Under the pieces are notes generated by a model, which saw nothing but the letters and a program-made list of their open reading frames with translations, searched no databases and was not told the DNA's origin. From an uncultured Pelagibacteraceae bacterium (lineage in GTDB: Bacteria > Pseudomonadota > Alphaproteobacteria > Pelagibacterales > Pelagibacteraceae), in NCBI GenBank assembly GCA_902576335.1, contig CACGVC010000001.1:86495-150494 (forward strand): 64,000 bases of DNA, read 5' to 3'. Made by a program: the position numbers and the translations under genes. Of this stretch, positions 1-9,249 are shown piece after piece; the first letter of the stretch is position 1; every line of letters starts with the position of its first letter.

Positions 1-2
1 TA

Positions 3-2366
3 GCTAAATTCGGTTGGAAAGACACAATACTCTTAGAAAGAGATCAATTAACGTCAGGCACAACTTGGCATGCGGCAGGTTTAGTAAGTCAGTTGGGTCC
101 AACTGCAGCTGTCACAAAAATTAGAAAATATACTTTAGATTTATATAAAGAGCTTGAAAAAAAAGTTGATCATTCTGCAGGTTTAAGATTAAACGGAGCA
201 CTTTCGATCGCTCAAAATAAAGGAAGATGGCAAGAACTTCAAAGACAAGCAACGACCGCACAACTTTACGATGTTGACGTAAGAATTTTAGATAAGGATC
301 AAATCAAAAAAGATTATCCCATAATCAATACAGATGAAGTTATAGGAGGAATTTTAATGCCAGGTGATGGTGCTGCAGATCCTTCAGGTGTTACCCATAT
401 GTTAGCTAAAGCAGCAAGAATGGAGGGTGCACAAATTTTTGAAAAGTCACCGGTTGAAGAAATTTTAACTAAAGATGGAAAAATTTCTGGAGTTAAAGTC
501 AAAGGCCAAAAAATTGAATGTGAATATATTGTTTTAGCCTCAGGTATGTGGTCAAGGCAAATAGGAGAAAAAGCTGGTGTTAGTATTCCATTGTATCCAG
601 CAGAACATTTTTACATTATTACTGAACCAATTAAAAATTTATCTAAAACATTACCAGTTGTTAGAGATTTTGATAATCGAACTTATATAAAAGAAGATGC
701 AGGAAAAATACTAGTTGGAATTTTTGAAGGGAATTCATTTCCTGCCTGGAATAAAACTAATAAAGTTCCAGAAGATTTTTCCTTTGGTGAGTTTCAAGAA
801 AATTTTGAACATTTTGAACCTTATTTAGCTTCAGCAATTAAAAGATTTCCAATTTTAGAAACTGCTGGAATTAGAAAATTTTTTTCAGGACCAGAATCTT
901 TCACGCCTGATACCAACACATTATTAGGAGAAGTACCTGAGATTAAGAATTTTTTTGTATGTTGTGGTTTAAATAGTATCGGAATAGGCAGTGGCGGTGG
1001 TGTTGGTAAGGTTACAGCAGAATGGTTGATGAATGGTCATATTAATGAAGATATTTTTAGTTATGATATAAAAAGATTTCAAAAATTTCATTCAGATTTA
1101 GGTTTTATAAAAAAAAGAATTACAGAGTCATTAGGAGATTTGTATGGAATGCATTGGCCATTTAAACAGCATAAAACTTCCAGAGATATAAAAAAACTTC
1201 CACATCATGATAATTTAAAAAGCTTTGGAGCATGTTTTGGTGTTTCGGGTGGATATGAAAGACCTATGTGGTTTGCACTAGATGGTGAAAAGGCGGAGTA
1301 TGAATATAGTTATAACTATCAAAGTTGGTATCCCTCAGCTGAGTATGAAACTAATAATACTTTAAAAAATGTTGGCTTATTTGATCTAACTCCTTTTTCA
1401 AAGTTCGAAATAAAATCTGATAAAGCCCATCAAGAATTACAAAGAATTTGCACTGCAAATATTAAAAAAGAAGTTGGTAAATGTACCTATACTCATATGT
1501 TAAACTCAGATGGAGGTATTGAGACTGATTTAACTATAGTAACGATAGATGAAAACCATTTTAGAATAATTAGTTCTGCCGCAACAAGAGAAAGAGACAA
1601 GCATCACATCAAAAAACATTTAAATAAAGATATTGAATTGAAAGATGTAACTGATGATTATTGTGTTTTTGGTTTATTTGGACCAAAAAGCAGAAATCTT
1701 TTAAGTTCATTAAGTAAAGATAATTTTGATAATGGAAATTTCAAATTTGGAACAGCAAAATTTATTTCAATCGAGGATATTAAAATTTGGACACAGAGAT
1801 TGTCTTATGTTGGGGAGTTAGGATATGAACTTTACGTTGAAGCCAAAGATGCGAAAAATATTTATGAATTGATTATAGAAAAAGGTAAAAATTTTAATCT
1901 TTCAAATTGTGGTATGCACGCAATGGATATTATGCGAATGGAGAGTGGTTTTCTACATTGGGGACACGATATTTCGCCTGAGGAAAATCAATATCAAGCA
2001 GGCTTATCTTTTACAATCAGTAATAAAAAAAATGTAGATTTTATTGGTAAGTCAGCTCTTGAAAAAATTAATAATAAGAAGATCAAAACAAGATTTGCTA
2101 TGTTTACTTTAAAAGATAGTAAACCTGGAGAACCACTATTACTTCATGATGAGCCTATTTATTTAGAAGATAAGATAATAGGTAGATCAACTTCAGGAAA
2201 TTACTCTTTTAACTTTAAGAAAAATCTGACTTTTGGTTACATCAAAAACGATTTTTCCAATGCAAAATTGAAAGATAGTAAATTATTTATCGAGGTTGAG
2301 AAAAAGAAATACGAAATTGAATTGATTAATAAACCATTAAAACAGACAAATTTTAAGACAAATTAA
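3..2366 (+). CDS. Dimethylglycine/sarcosine dehydrogenase-like FAD + GcvT oxidoreductase, 5' partial
   Basis: Oxidative demethylase of the DMGDH/SARDH family, which turns methylated glycines into less methylated ones while passing the methyl to tetrahydrofolate. The ORF track starts at a TTG (93), but the same frame is open to base 3 and reads LLERDQLTSGTTWHAAGL there. The His in TWHAAG is the residue that carries covalent FAD in dimethylglycine dehydrogenase, so the true start lies left of the window. The N-terminal half is the FAD (DAO) domain, ending near GLNSIGIGSGGG. The C-terminal half is GcvT-like (RLSYVGELGYELY, then a C-terminal barrel). It probably serves glycine betaine catabolism. 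Dimethylglycine versus sarcosine as substrate cannot be told here. It converges on the next gene with a 4-bp overlap. Confidence 0.88.
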   Translation, partial: AKFGWKDTILLERDQLTSGTTWHAAGLVSQLGPTAAVTKIRKYTLDLYKELEKKVDHSAGLRLNGALSIAQNKGRWQELQRQATTAQLYDVDVRILDKDQIKKDYPIINTDEVIGGILMPGDGAADPSGVTHMLAKAARMEGAQIFEKSPVEEILTKDGKISGVKVKGQKIECEYIVLASGMWSRQIGEKAGVSIPLYPAEHFYIITEPIKNLSKTLPVVRDFDNRTYIKEDAGKILVGIFEGNSFPAWNKTNKVPEDFSFGEFQENFEHFEPYLASAIKRFPILETAGIRKFFSGPESFTPDTNTLLGEVPEIKNFFVCCGLNSIGIGSGGGVGKVTAEWLMNGHINEDIFSYDIKRFQKFHSDLGFIKKRITESLGDLYGMHWPFKQHKTSRDIKKLPHHDNLKSFGACFGVSGGYERPMWFALDGEKAEYEYSYNYQSWYPSAEYETNNTLKNVGLFDLTPFSKFEIKSDKAHQELQRICTANIKKEVGKCTYTHMLNSDGGIETDLTIVTIDENHFRIISSAATRERDKHHIKKHLNKDIELKDVTDDYCVFGLFGPKSRNLLSSLSKDNFDNGNFKFGTAKFISIEDIKIWTQRLSYVGELGYELYVEAKDAKNIYELIIEKGKNFNLSNCGMHAMDIMRMESGFLHWGHDISPEENQYQAGLSFTISNKKNVDFIGKSALEKINNKKIKTRFAMFTLKDSKPGEPLLLHDEPIYLEDKIIGRSTSGNYSFNFKKNLTFGYIKNDFSNAKLKDSKLFIEVEKKKYEIELINKPLKQTNFKTN

Positions 2367-3214
2367 ACTTTATTTTTTAAAAGAAACACAAATATAAAGC
2401 CAGTGATGTACATAATCAAAGCATATGCAGCTGTTGGAGTTATGTAGACTATATCTGTACCGAATATTTGTGTAGAAACAAATATTGCTAAAGTACCATT
2501 TTGTAATCCACATTCTAAAGCAATACATTTTTGTTGCTTTATTCCTGAGGCAAAAGTTTTACCAAGGTAATAGGCCACAATCATCATTGTTATATTCAGA
2601 ATAAAAGTAATAAAGCCTGCTTGTATTAAAAAATCTAAAAAACTTTCTCTTTCTTCGTAAAATGCAGCAATAAAAAAAATAACAAATAATACTATATTAA
2701 GTTTTTCAAATATTTGAATTTTTGAGTTTACAAAATTTTCAGCAAATTTTCTTATAATCATTCCCAAGATAACCGGAATTGTTACAACCAAAAACATTTT
2801 TAGTGCTATACCAGTCATTGAAATGTTTTGAGAAATATCTGTAATTCCAAGTAAATCAGCAGATATAAAAATTATAAGAGGAACAGTAATAATAGAAATT
2901 AAACTGATTATAGCCGTTAAAGTAATAGATAAAGCGACATCTCCATTGGCAAATTTTGTTAATATATTAGATGTAACTCCACCTGGTGCAGCAGCGATAA
3001 TCATAACTCCAATTGCTATTTCAGGTGGTACTTTTAAAATAACAATTAATAAATAAGCAATTAATGGAAGGATGATTAATTGAGAAATAAAACCTACAAA
3101 AAAATCTTTTCGATTTTTTAATACTCTCGTAAAATCTTCAACTTTTAAACCTAAACCTAAACCCAACATTATTAATGCCAGTATGATAGGTGCTATTTTT
3201 GTAACTATCTCCAT
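2363..3214 (-). CDS. Bile acid:sodium symporter (BASS) family transporter
   Basis: A 283-residue, highly hydrophobic membrane protein with roughly nine to ten predicted transmembrane segments. The N-terminal segment (IAPIILALIMLGLGLGLKVEDF) and the AAAPGGVTSNILTKFANGDVALS stretch are typical of the BASS superfamily, which moves organic anions with Na+. Substrates of bacterial members vary (bile acids, pantoate, pyruvate, glycolate-like acids), so none is assigned. Its 3' end overlaps the stop of the convergent demethylase gene by 4 bp. The regulator at 3259-4236 lies 44 bp upstream on the same strand and may be cotranscribed with it. Confidence 0.85.
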   Translation of the reverse strand: MEIVTKIAPIILALIMLGLGLGLKVEDFTRVLKNRKDFFVGFISQLIILPLIAYLLIVILKVPPEIAIGVMIIAAAPGGVTSNILTKFANGDVALSITLTAIISLISIITVPLIIFISADLLGITDISQNISMTGIALKMFLVVTIPVILGMIIRKFAENFVNSKIQIFEKLNIVLFVIFFIAAFYEERESFLDFLIQAGFITFILNITMMIVAYYLGKTFASGIKQQKCIALECGLQNGTLAIFVSTQIFGTDIVYITPTAAYALIMYITGFIFVFLLKNKV

Positions 3215-3258
3215 AACCCCTCTGTAAAATAGTATTACAAATACAGCTTATTTAAGAT

Positions 3259-4236
3259 TTATGAAATTGCAATTAAATTTAAAATTCTTGTTATAAATTT
3301 TGATTTTTCCTTAAAAAAATCTAATTGGTAATTTAGAATCTCGTCCCTGTTATTTCCTGTTAGAAAATATTGTTTTTTATCATTAACTTTTAAATTTCCT
3401 TTTTTAATCAAAAATTTACATTTTCTTATAACTGTTGCTCTTGGAATATTTGTCATTTCTGAAATAGACATAGCACTTAAACCTGGTTTGGTTAGCTGAA
3501 GAGGATTAGTAAATGTATCATCAACAAAATGTTTGTTATCTCTATTTATAGAAAAGTCTCTTGGAAATGTTTTTGTATTTAATGCTTGATGCATCATAAT
3601 TGTCCCAATGACATGAACGGTCGTCAAGTCGTTAAACATTTTTTGATAACCAACAATCCATGGAATTTGCATTCTGTAATACCATCTCCAACATAATGTA
3701 AAATTTTTTTTGATCAATTTTTCTAAATCGTTTTTGTCAATTTTTTTAAAGAATAATTTTTCTTTATTTAAAAGTTCCCCAACTCTAAAGAGATATTTTG
3801 AAGTCAGTGGTATTTGATTTATAGGTTTAACATAAAAATAAGCAGACCCATCAATTATAACTTGTTTTTTTTTTCTCTTTATAACGCCTAGTTTTTCTAG
3901 TTCTAAAACTTTACGTCTTAAGGTTTCTTTTGGTAAATTAAGTTTTTCACACAATTCTGAGATACTAAACTCATTTATTTGTAAATTATCTTTTGCATAA
4001 AATTGATCGTATGTTTGTGTAATATTAACTTGATGGTAAAAATTTAAAGTTTTTTCGACTAAAGAAATTATTATTAAGAATTTTAAATGATCTTGAAAAG
4101 ACGTGTAGATTCCATTAATCCAATTCCACTGATGTGTTATCCAATCTGTACCAAGAGCTTCATAGTTTTGTAGAATACAATTATAAACTTGATCCTCTGA
4201 AAGTGTTTTTGAAAAATCTATTTGTTTAGCTTCCAT
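3259..4236 (-). CDS. Uncharacterised regulator with two winged-helix domains
   Basis: A 325-residue protein of no family I can name. Two helix-turn-helix segments are visible: FSISELCEKLNLPKETLRRKVLELEKLGVIKRKKK (about residues 90-125) and SAMSISEMTNIPRATVIRKCKFLIKKGNL (about 255-285), each followed by a short beta wing. Each is preceded by a helical, aromatic-rich region (WITHQWNWINGIY; LCWRWYYRMQIPW), so the protein looks like an internal duplication of a helical-plus-wHTH unit. No ligand-binding domain is obvious. It is divergent from the small-membrane-protein pair at 4350 and upstream of the BASS carrier; regulating either is a guess. Confidence 0.7.
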   Translation of the reverse strand: MEAKQIDFSKTLSEDQVYNCILQNYEALGTDWITHQWNWINGIYTSFQDHLKFLIIISLVEKTLNFYHQVNITQTYDQFYAKDNLQINEFSISELCEKLNLPKETLRRKVLELEKLGVIKRKKKQVIIDGSAYFYVKPINQIPLTSKYLFRVGELLNKEKLFFKKIDKNDLEKLIKKNFTLCWRWYYRMQIPWIVGYQKMFNDLTTVHVIGTIMMHQALNTKTFPRDFSINRDNKHFVDDTFTNPLQLTKPGLSAMSISEMTNIPRATVIRKCKFLIKKGNLKVNDKKQYFLTGNNRDEILNYQLDFFKEKSKFITRILNLIAIS

Positions 4237-4349
4237 AAATTAAAATTAGATATTAATGACCCAAATTGAACACATGTCAACTAAATACAGACCCATATTG
4301 GACTTTTTTGTAAATTGAAAAAAATTACACTTTATGATTTATAGGCGGA

Positions 4350-4562
4350 ATGAAGAATGAAGGCTCTACAGATTTAAATACTAAAATCGAGATCCCGAAT
4401 GACTTCAATGAAGCTGGAGATCCTTTAAAAAGAAGAGTTGATATCAACATTTTAAAATCAAAACTTCAAGAGAATGAGAGTAGAGAGTTCAAAAAAAATC
4501 TTATCATTTTAATATTTCTATTTACAATGTTGGGAGTTTTAGGGATTAACCTCTCGTTATGA
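4350..4562 (+). CDS. Small single-span membrane protein
   Basis: Seventy residues: a polar, charged N-terminal part (about 1-48) and one C-terminal hydrophobic helix (NLIILIFLFTMLGVLGINLSL), predicting a tail-anchored protein with the N-terminus in the cytoplasm. I do not recognise the family. A GGCGGA stretch lies directly before the ATG, which is close for a Shine-Dalgarno. The TGA stop overlaps the next gene's ATG (ATGA), indicating translational coupling. The layout resembles the next protein: soluble N-terminus, C-terminal anchor. Confidence 0.62.
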   Translation: MKNEGSTDLNTKIEIPNDFNEAGDPLKRRVDINILKSKLQENESREFKKNLIILIFLFTMLGVLGINLSL

Positions 4563-4810
4563 TGAAATTTGCAAATATGAGTTTTTCGTGGTTAAATAAG
4601 ACTATGAAAAGTTCTGGTTTTAATGTCAGAGAAAAGTTGGTTGAAAAGTATCTCGTAAAAGACAATCCAAAAAGTCAATCTAAAAGTACGAATATAAATG
4701 TTTTGCTAAATAGAGTAAGGGCTGAAAAAAAAAGTGAGAGTATGAAAAAAATATATTTTTCTGCTGTAGCTTCTACTGGTTTAGTATTGTTTGGACTTCT
4801 GATTTTCTAA
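4559..4810 (+). CDS. Small tail-anchored membrane protein
   Basis: Eighty-three residues with a basic, Lys/Ser-rich N-terminal region and one hydrophobic C-terminal helix (IYFSAVASTGLVLFGLLIF). No known domain is recognised. It overlaps the stop of the preceding small membrane gene by 4 bp and begins with two Met codons, either of which could be used. It ends 3 bp before the convergent guaC stop. Two consecutive tail-anchored microproteins suggest partners in one membrane complex, but the sequence shows no function. Confidence 0.6.
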   Translation: MMKFANMSFSWLNKTMKSSGFNVREKLVEKYLVKDNPKSQSKSTNINVLLNRVRAEKKSESMKKIYFSAVASTGLVLFGLLIF

Positions 4811-4813
4811 AAT

Positions 4814-5848
4814 TTATTTTGTAAAAGTTTCATTAAACTGATTGCTTACTCTTACAAACGTTGTGCATTTACTCAGTTGTTTTAAAGATGGTGCACCCAC
4901 ATATGTACAGCTGCTTCTAACACCACCAAGAATATTTAAAATGGTCTCATTAATTTTTCCTCGGTAATTTATCTTAACAGATCTGCCTTCGCTACTTCTA
5001 TAATTAGAAAGACCTCCATAATGCTTTTTATTAGCAACCTCCGAACTTGAACCATAAAATTCTATATATTTTGAACCATTTTTTTTTATTATTTTTCCAC
5101 CCCCTTCATCATGGCCTGCCAACATACCACCCAGCATGACAAAATCAGCACCTCCACCAAAACCTTTTGCAACATCACCAGGACAAGTACAACCTCCATC
5201 CGCAATAATATGTGCTCCTAAACCATGCGCAGCATCTGCACATTCAATTACCGCACTTAATTGAGGGTAACCAACTCCTGTTTGTATTCTAGTAGTACAT
5301 ACACTTCCCGGACCAATGCCAACTTTTACAATATCAGCACCACTTAAAACTAACTCTTGTGTCATGTCTGCAGTAACTACGTTTCCTGCAATAATAGTTT
5401 TCGTTGGATATTTGTCTCTAACTGATTTTATGAAATTAGTAAAATGCTCTGTATATCCATTAGCTACATCTATACATATAAATTTAAAAAAACTAAATTC
5501 TTTTAATACTTTATCCAAGTTACGAAAATCCTCTTTTTTGATGCCAACACTTAATGCTATGTTTTGATAAATTTTCTTTATATTTTTATTTTGTTTAATT
5601 TTTTTAACATCATGTTGTTTAGTTAGACATGTAATCATTCCATGCTCATTTAATTTTTCAGCTATACTAAGTTCTCCAACACCATCCATATTTGCAGCGA
5701 TTATTGGAATTCCTGACCATTCATTTTTACTATATTTAAAACGATAAGTTCTTAATAGATTTACATCTTTACGACTTTTTAATGTGCTTCTTTTAGGTCT
5801 AAATAAGACATCAGAGTAGTCTAATTTAAGCTCTTCTTCTATTCTCAT
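4814..5848 (-). CDS. guaC: GMP reductase
   Basis: Converts GMP to IMP and ammonia with NADPH, linking guanine to adenine nucleotide pools. The 344 residues match the usual GuaC length, and the start [26 protein letters not shown] is characteristic. The catalytic loop [11 protein letters not shown] carries the nucleophilic Cys near residue 184, and IIAGNVVT and IADGGC follow as in the IMPDH/GMPR barrel. No CBS domains are present, which separates it from IMP dehydrogenase. It is transcribed divergently from the propeller-barrel gene; a perfect inverted repeat lies 17 bp upstream of its start. Confidence 0.93.
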   Translation of the reverse strand: MRIEEELKLDYSDVLFRPKRSTLKSRKDVNLLRTYRFKYSKNEWSGIPIIAANMDGVGELSIAEKLNEHGMITCLTKQHDVKKIKQNKNIKKIYQNIALSVGIKKEDFRNLDKVLKEFSFFKFICIDVANGYTEHFTNFIKSVRDKYPTKTIIAGNVVTADMTQELVLSGADIVKVGIGPGSVCTTRIQTGVGYPQLSAVIECADAAHGLGAHIIADGGCTCPGDVAKGFGGGADFVMLGGMLAGHDEGGGKIIKKNGSKYIEFYGSSSEVANKKHYGGLSNYRSSEGRSVKINYRGKINETILNILGGVRSSCTYVGAPSLKQLSKCTTFVRVSNQFNETFTK

Positions 5849-5864
5849 TAAGTGAAAGATAACT

Positions 5865-5883
5865 TTGATATTCGAAATATCAA
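5865..5883. promoter_or_regulatory. Perfect inverted repeat upstream of guaC (candidate operator)
   Basis: TTGATATT-CGA-AATATCAA: two 8-bp arms that match exactly around a 3-bp centre. It lies between divergent guaC (start 5848) and the gene at 5942. The symmetry and position suit a dimeric repressor site. It could instead be a hairpin in the guaC leader. The regulator is unknown. Confidence 0.45.
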
Positions 5884-5941
5884 TTATATTATTAGTTGAA
5901 AAAAATACTTTTAGTGGATAATTAACACTTATTTTAGGTAA

Positions 5942-8071
5942 ATGATTAGATACGTTTTATTTATATTTTTCTTTTTTGTATTTAGCTCAAATTCATTTGG
6001 TTTTATAACATTTAAACAATCAAAAGATATTTCTTCAGACGCAACAGGCCTTAGACAAATAAATTTTAAACCTGATGGAACAATTATGTATGTAACCAAT
6101 CGTGAAAATGATGATACATCCGTAGTTGATAGTGTAATACAATATTCTTTAAGCACACCATTTGATATTAGTACCGCAACTCTAACCTCTTCAACTACAT
6201 TAACAAATATAGATAAACCTCACGCAATACATTTTAAACCAGATGGAAAGGTTATGTATGTTATAGACAATGGATCTCTTACTGTCGAACAATACAATTT
6301 AACTACTGCTTGGGATACCTCTTCATTGGTTTATGACAATAATTTTACTGTATCAAATGAGAATCAACTTAGATCATTAGCTTTTAAATATGATGGAACC
6401 AAAATGTACGTAACTGGTAATGAAACAGAGGTAATACAACAGTTTACTTTATCTGTTCCTTGGGATGTAACAAGTGCAACAAAAGACTCAACTGAATCTC
6501 CTTCTTTAAGCGCCAAAGAAGACAAGGTAAGAAGTATCCAATTTAATTCAGATGGAACTATATTTTATATAGGTGGCAATGATACAGACTCTATTCATAA
6601 ATACACTCTATCAACTCCTTGGGACGTAAGTACATTAGAATTTTCTCAGTCATATTCATTTAGTGCACAAGTTTCATCAGCTGGCAATTCAATTATGGCA
6701 GGTTTTATTTTTACAGCCAATTTTACAAAATTATATATTACTCAAGATACAGACTCCAGACAAAGTCAGACAGGTGTAAATACTATATATGAATATAGCG
6801 TGGCTTGTGCTGGAACTATAACTTGTCTTGATGCATCAACTAATGGTGATGTAAAAGCTATCATTGAAGCCAATGTAGAGTCAGCTAAGCGTATTATTCA
6901 AAGCAACACCCTTCCAATATTTCATAGAATGGAATGGTTAAGAAGACATAAAAATAAAGATAACCTTTCTAATTTGAATGCTGAAATTGATTTTACAAAT
7001 CAAACAGTTGCAAAATTTGCTAGTGCTCTAAAGTCTTTGAAAAGAGAAAAGGATCGTTCTTACAATAGTGATGATTGGTTTGAATGGAGTGAGGGAAGAA
7101 TTGTCTTGGGAAATAAGCATGCTAGAAATATGTCTTCTAGAGATTTTCATAACCTAGGTGTTTCAATAGGTGCTGATAGAATTAATAAAGAAGATAGAGA
7201 TAAAATGTATGGTTATGTTTTTCAGTATGGAACAGATGTCATTCACATTGGTGGTAATGGCACAAAAGTAAATACTGATGTTTACAGCTTAGCTCTTTAT
7301 GAAACAAAACTTAGAGATAATCAAATTTTCACAGATGGTATTATTGGTATCAGTCATCTTGATATTGGGCATAGAAGAGTAATTAATGGAAATATGTTAA
7401 GAGGCGACAGAGAAGGACAACAAATATTTGGTTCAATTAATTTTGGAAAAAGAATTATAGATGAGAAATTTAATTTAAATCCAGGAATTAAATTAGATCT
7501 TGGATACACTAAACTCAAAATATTGAGGGAACAAACTACAATAGGTAATAGTCTTGCAGACGCATTAATATATAAAGATCAAGAAATTAAAACTGCGATT
7601 GCAACAATTGGAATTCTTTTTGATAGGACAGACGAACAAGGTGATACAATTATAAATCATCATGGAAGATTAGAATATGTTGGAGATCTAAGCTCATCTT
7701 CTGATGCAGAGTTTTATTTTGTGAACAATCCAAGCACATTATATAATTACACATCAAGTAACAAATCAGAACATAACTACAGAGTTGGTTATGGTATTGA
7801 TACAACTTCAGTTTCTGGATGGTCAACAGTGGTAAATTTTGAAAGATTTGGCGCTAGAGGCAAAGGTCATAGCAATGAACTTTATTTATCTGTAGGATAT
7901 GTACCAATTGATGGAATTAAATATGCATTTAAAATAAATGATTTTAAAAATGCTGGATTAGAATTTACTAGAGAAGTGAATGATTTAGATTTAAAGATTG
8001 TTACAAATTATGATTTTTTAAGTGTTACACCTAATTACAATGCAAATATTTCAATAAGCAATAGCTTTTAA
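5942..8071 (+). CDS. Secreted beta-propeller fused to autotransporter-like outer-membrane barrel
   Basis: A 709-residue protein with a signal peptide (about residues 1-20, ending NSFG). Residues about 36-285 contain five clear propeller-type repeats, each with a FKPDG.xMYVT-like strand pair and then a '[10 protein letters not shown]' segment (near residues 40, 95, 147, 199 and 258). A helical, charged linker follows (about 300-370). The last ~330 residues alternate polar and hydrophobic like a transmembrane beta-barrel and end in Phe (SISNSF), as outer-membrane proteins do. I infer type V-like export of a propeller passenger, or a barrel with a periplasmic propeller. No protease or adhesin motif is seen. 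Ligand and role are unknown. Confidence 0.72.
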   Translation: MIRYVLFIFFFFVFSSNSFGFITFKQSKDISSDATGLRQINFKPDGTIMYVTNRENDDTSVVDSVIQYSLSTPFDISTATLTSSTTLTNIDKPHAIHFKPDGKVMYVIDNGSLTVEQYNLTTAWDTSSLVYDNNFTVSNENQLRSLAFKYDGTKMYVTGNETEVIQQFTLSVPWDVTSATKDSTESPSLSAKEDKVRSIQFNSDGTIFYIGGNDTDSIHKYTLSTPWDVSTLEFSQSYSFSAQVSSAGNSIMAGFIFTANFTKLYITQDTDSRQSQTGVNTIYEYSVACAGTITCLDASTNGDVKAIIEANVESAKRIIQSNTLPIFHRMEWLRRHKNKDNLSNLNAEIDFTNQTVAKFASALKSLKREKDRSYNSDDWFEWSEGRIVLGNKHARNMSSRDFHNLGVSIGADRINKEDRDKMYGYVFQYGTDVIHIGGNGTKVNTDVYSLALYETKLRDNQIFTDGIIGISHLDIGHRRVINGNMLRGDREGQQIFGSINFGKRIIDEKFNLNPGIKLDLGYTKLKILREQTTIGNSLADALIYKDQEIKTAIATIGILFDRTDEQGDTIINHHGRLEYVGDLSSSSDAEFYFVNNPSTLYNYTSSNKSEHNYRVGYGIDTTSVSGWSTVVNFERFGARGKGHSNELYLSVGYVPIDGIKYAFKINDFKNAGLEFTREVNDLDLKIVTNYDFLSVTPNYNANISISNSF

Positions 8072-8085
8072 TATTTCTTTAGTGT

Positions 8086-8113
8086 TTGAAAGAAAAAATA
8101 AAAGTAGTATATA
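8086..8113 (+). promoter_or_regulatory. Sigma70-type promoter for tRNA-Met
   Basis: TTGAAA (8086-8091), a 16-bp spacer and TATATA (8108-8113). Transcription would begin about 8120, roughly 10 nt before the tRNA. Read by eye from consensus. Confidence 0.5.
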
Positions 8114-8129
8114 TCAAAAATAACTTAAT

Positions 8130-8206
8130 GGCGGGGTAGCTCAGTTGGTTAGAGCGCAGGACTCATAAGCCTGAGGTCAGTGGTTCGATCCCACTTCCCG
8201 CTACCA
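8130..8206 (+). tRNA. tRNA-Met (anticodon CAT)
   Basis: A complete cloverleaf of 77 nt with encoded CCA. The acceptor GGCGGGG pairs with TCCCGCT (two G-T pairs), the D stem is GCTC/GAGC, the anticodon loop CTCATAA gives CAT, and the T arm is AGTGG-TTCGATC-CCACT. The anticodon stem CAGGA/GCCTG has an A-G mismatch at its last pair. The D arm and A73 fit elongator Met. A CAT anticodon can also be the lysidine-modified Ile tRNA, which is less likely here. The next gene's ATG is 5 nt after CCA. Confidence 0.92.
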
Positions 8207-8211
8207 TTTAA

Positions 8212-9249
8212 ATGAAAAAAATTCTTTCTGTAATTGGTATATGTTTAACATTTGTTTTGTTGACTGACTTATTATTTGGGGCTTATTTATTAAAATTTAC
8301 CCCTAAAAAGATCGATCATACAACTATTCACAATGTTTACGATCATGATTTAAAAAAAAGTTTCAAAGTAAATTTAGAATGGTCCCCCGGAGAAACATAT
8401 CTTTTTTGTTCTAATAAAAATTCATTTAGAACTTTTTGTGATAAGATGGATTTTGATTCAAAAGAATTTGATATAGCATTCATAGGAGATAGTTTTACAG
8501 AAGGTGTTGGGGTTGATTACGAAGATACTTTTGTTGGAAGAATTGAAAATAAATTTGACAATTTAAAGATTGCTAATTTAGGTGTTGTATCTTATTCGCC
8601 ATCAATTTATTTTACTAAGTTAAGATATTTATTAGAAAATGGTTACAAATTCAAAAGAGTAATCATTTATTTTGATATTAGCGATATACATGACGATAAT
8701 AGAAAATACAGATTAATAGATAACAAAATAAGTAGAAAAAAATCAGTAATTTTATCTAATATCCAAAGAACCCTAAAATCATCTTTTCCATTTTTGGCAT
8801 ATTCATCAAAAGTATTGAAGAATGATGTATTTAAAAAAACAGATGTAATAAATAAATGTACTTATCTAGATTTCTGTCATGAAAAAAGTTCGTGGACTTT
8901 TAACAATAAGTTTTTTGGAGATAAAGAAATTAGTAAATCAATAGAATTTATGGAAATGACATATAAACTTTTACAGAAAAATGATATTAAAATGTCAGTT
9001 GGAATTTATCCTTGGCCAGCTCAAATTTTGTACGATAATAGTCAATCGAAGATTGTTAAATTAATGAATAATTTTTGTGTAAACAAATGTGAGTTTTTCT
9101 TTAACAATTTTCCTGATTTCTTTAATGAAATTACTTTTATTGAAAAAAAAAAAATTATTTCTAAGTATTATATTAAAGGCGATGTACATTTTAATTCTTT
9201 AGGTAATGAAAAAATATTTCAAAATTTTGTAAAGACCTTTAAAAATTAA
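8212..9249 (+). CDS. Membrane-anchored SGNH/GDSL-like hydrolase
   Basis: A 345-residue protein with an N-terminal hydrophobic anchor or signal (about 1-28). Block I of the SGNH fold is visible as IAFIGDSFTEGVGV (near residue 92, nucleophile Ser). A C-terminal GDVHFNSLGNEKI carries the Asp-x-x-His pair typical of block V. Family members hydrolyse esters or remove or add acyl groups on polysaccharides. A periplasmic role in cell-surface glycan modification is possible but not shown. The ATG lies 5 nt after the tRNA 3' end, leaving no room for a separate promoter or Shine-Dalgarno. It converges with apt, overlapping by 4 bp. Confidence 0.75.
   Translation: MKKILSVIGICLTFVLLTDLLFGAYLLKFTPKKIDHTTIHNVYDHDLKKSFKVNLEWSPGETYLFCSNKNSFRTFCDKMDFDSKEFDIAFIGDSFTEGVGVDYEDTFVGRIENKFDNLKIANLGVVSYSPSIYFTKLRYLLENGYKFKRVIIYFDISDIHDDNRKYRLIDNKISRKKSVILSNIQRTLKSSFPFLAYSSKVLKNDVFKKTDVINKCTYLDFCHEKSSWTFNNKFFGDKEISKSIEFMEMTYKLLQKNDIKMSVGIYPWPAQILYDNSQSKIVKLMNNFCVNKCEFFFNNFPDFFNEITFIEKKKIISKYYIKGDVHFNSLGNEKIFQNFVKTFKN

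Noticed and set aside
4237-4349. Divergent promoters in the 113-bp gap
   Set aside because: TTGTAA and TTGAAA are present upstream of TATGAT, but the spacers (about 19 and 12 bp) are poor, so no site is called.
5929-6156. 75-aa minus-strand ORF
   Set aside because: Antisense to the signal peptide and first propeller blade of the 5942-8071 gene; no recognisable motif.
8130-8206. Assignment as tRNA-Ile (lysidine, CAT)
   Set aside because: Acceptor, D arm and overall sequence look like alphaproteobacterial elongator Met; Ile2 remains possible but less likely.
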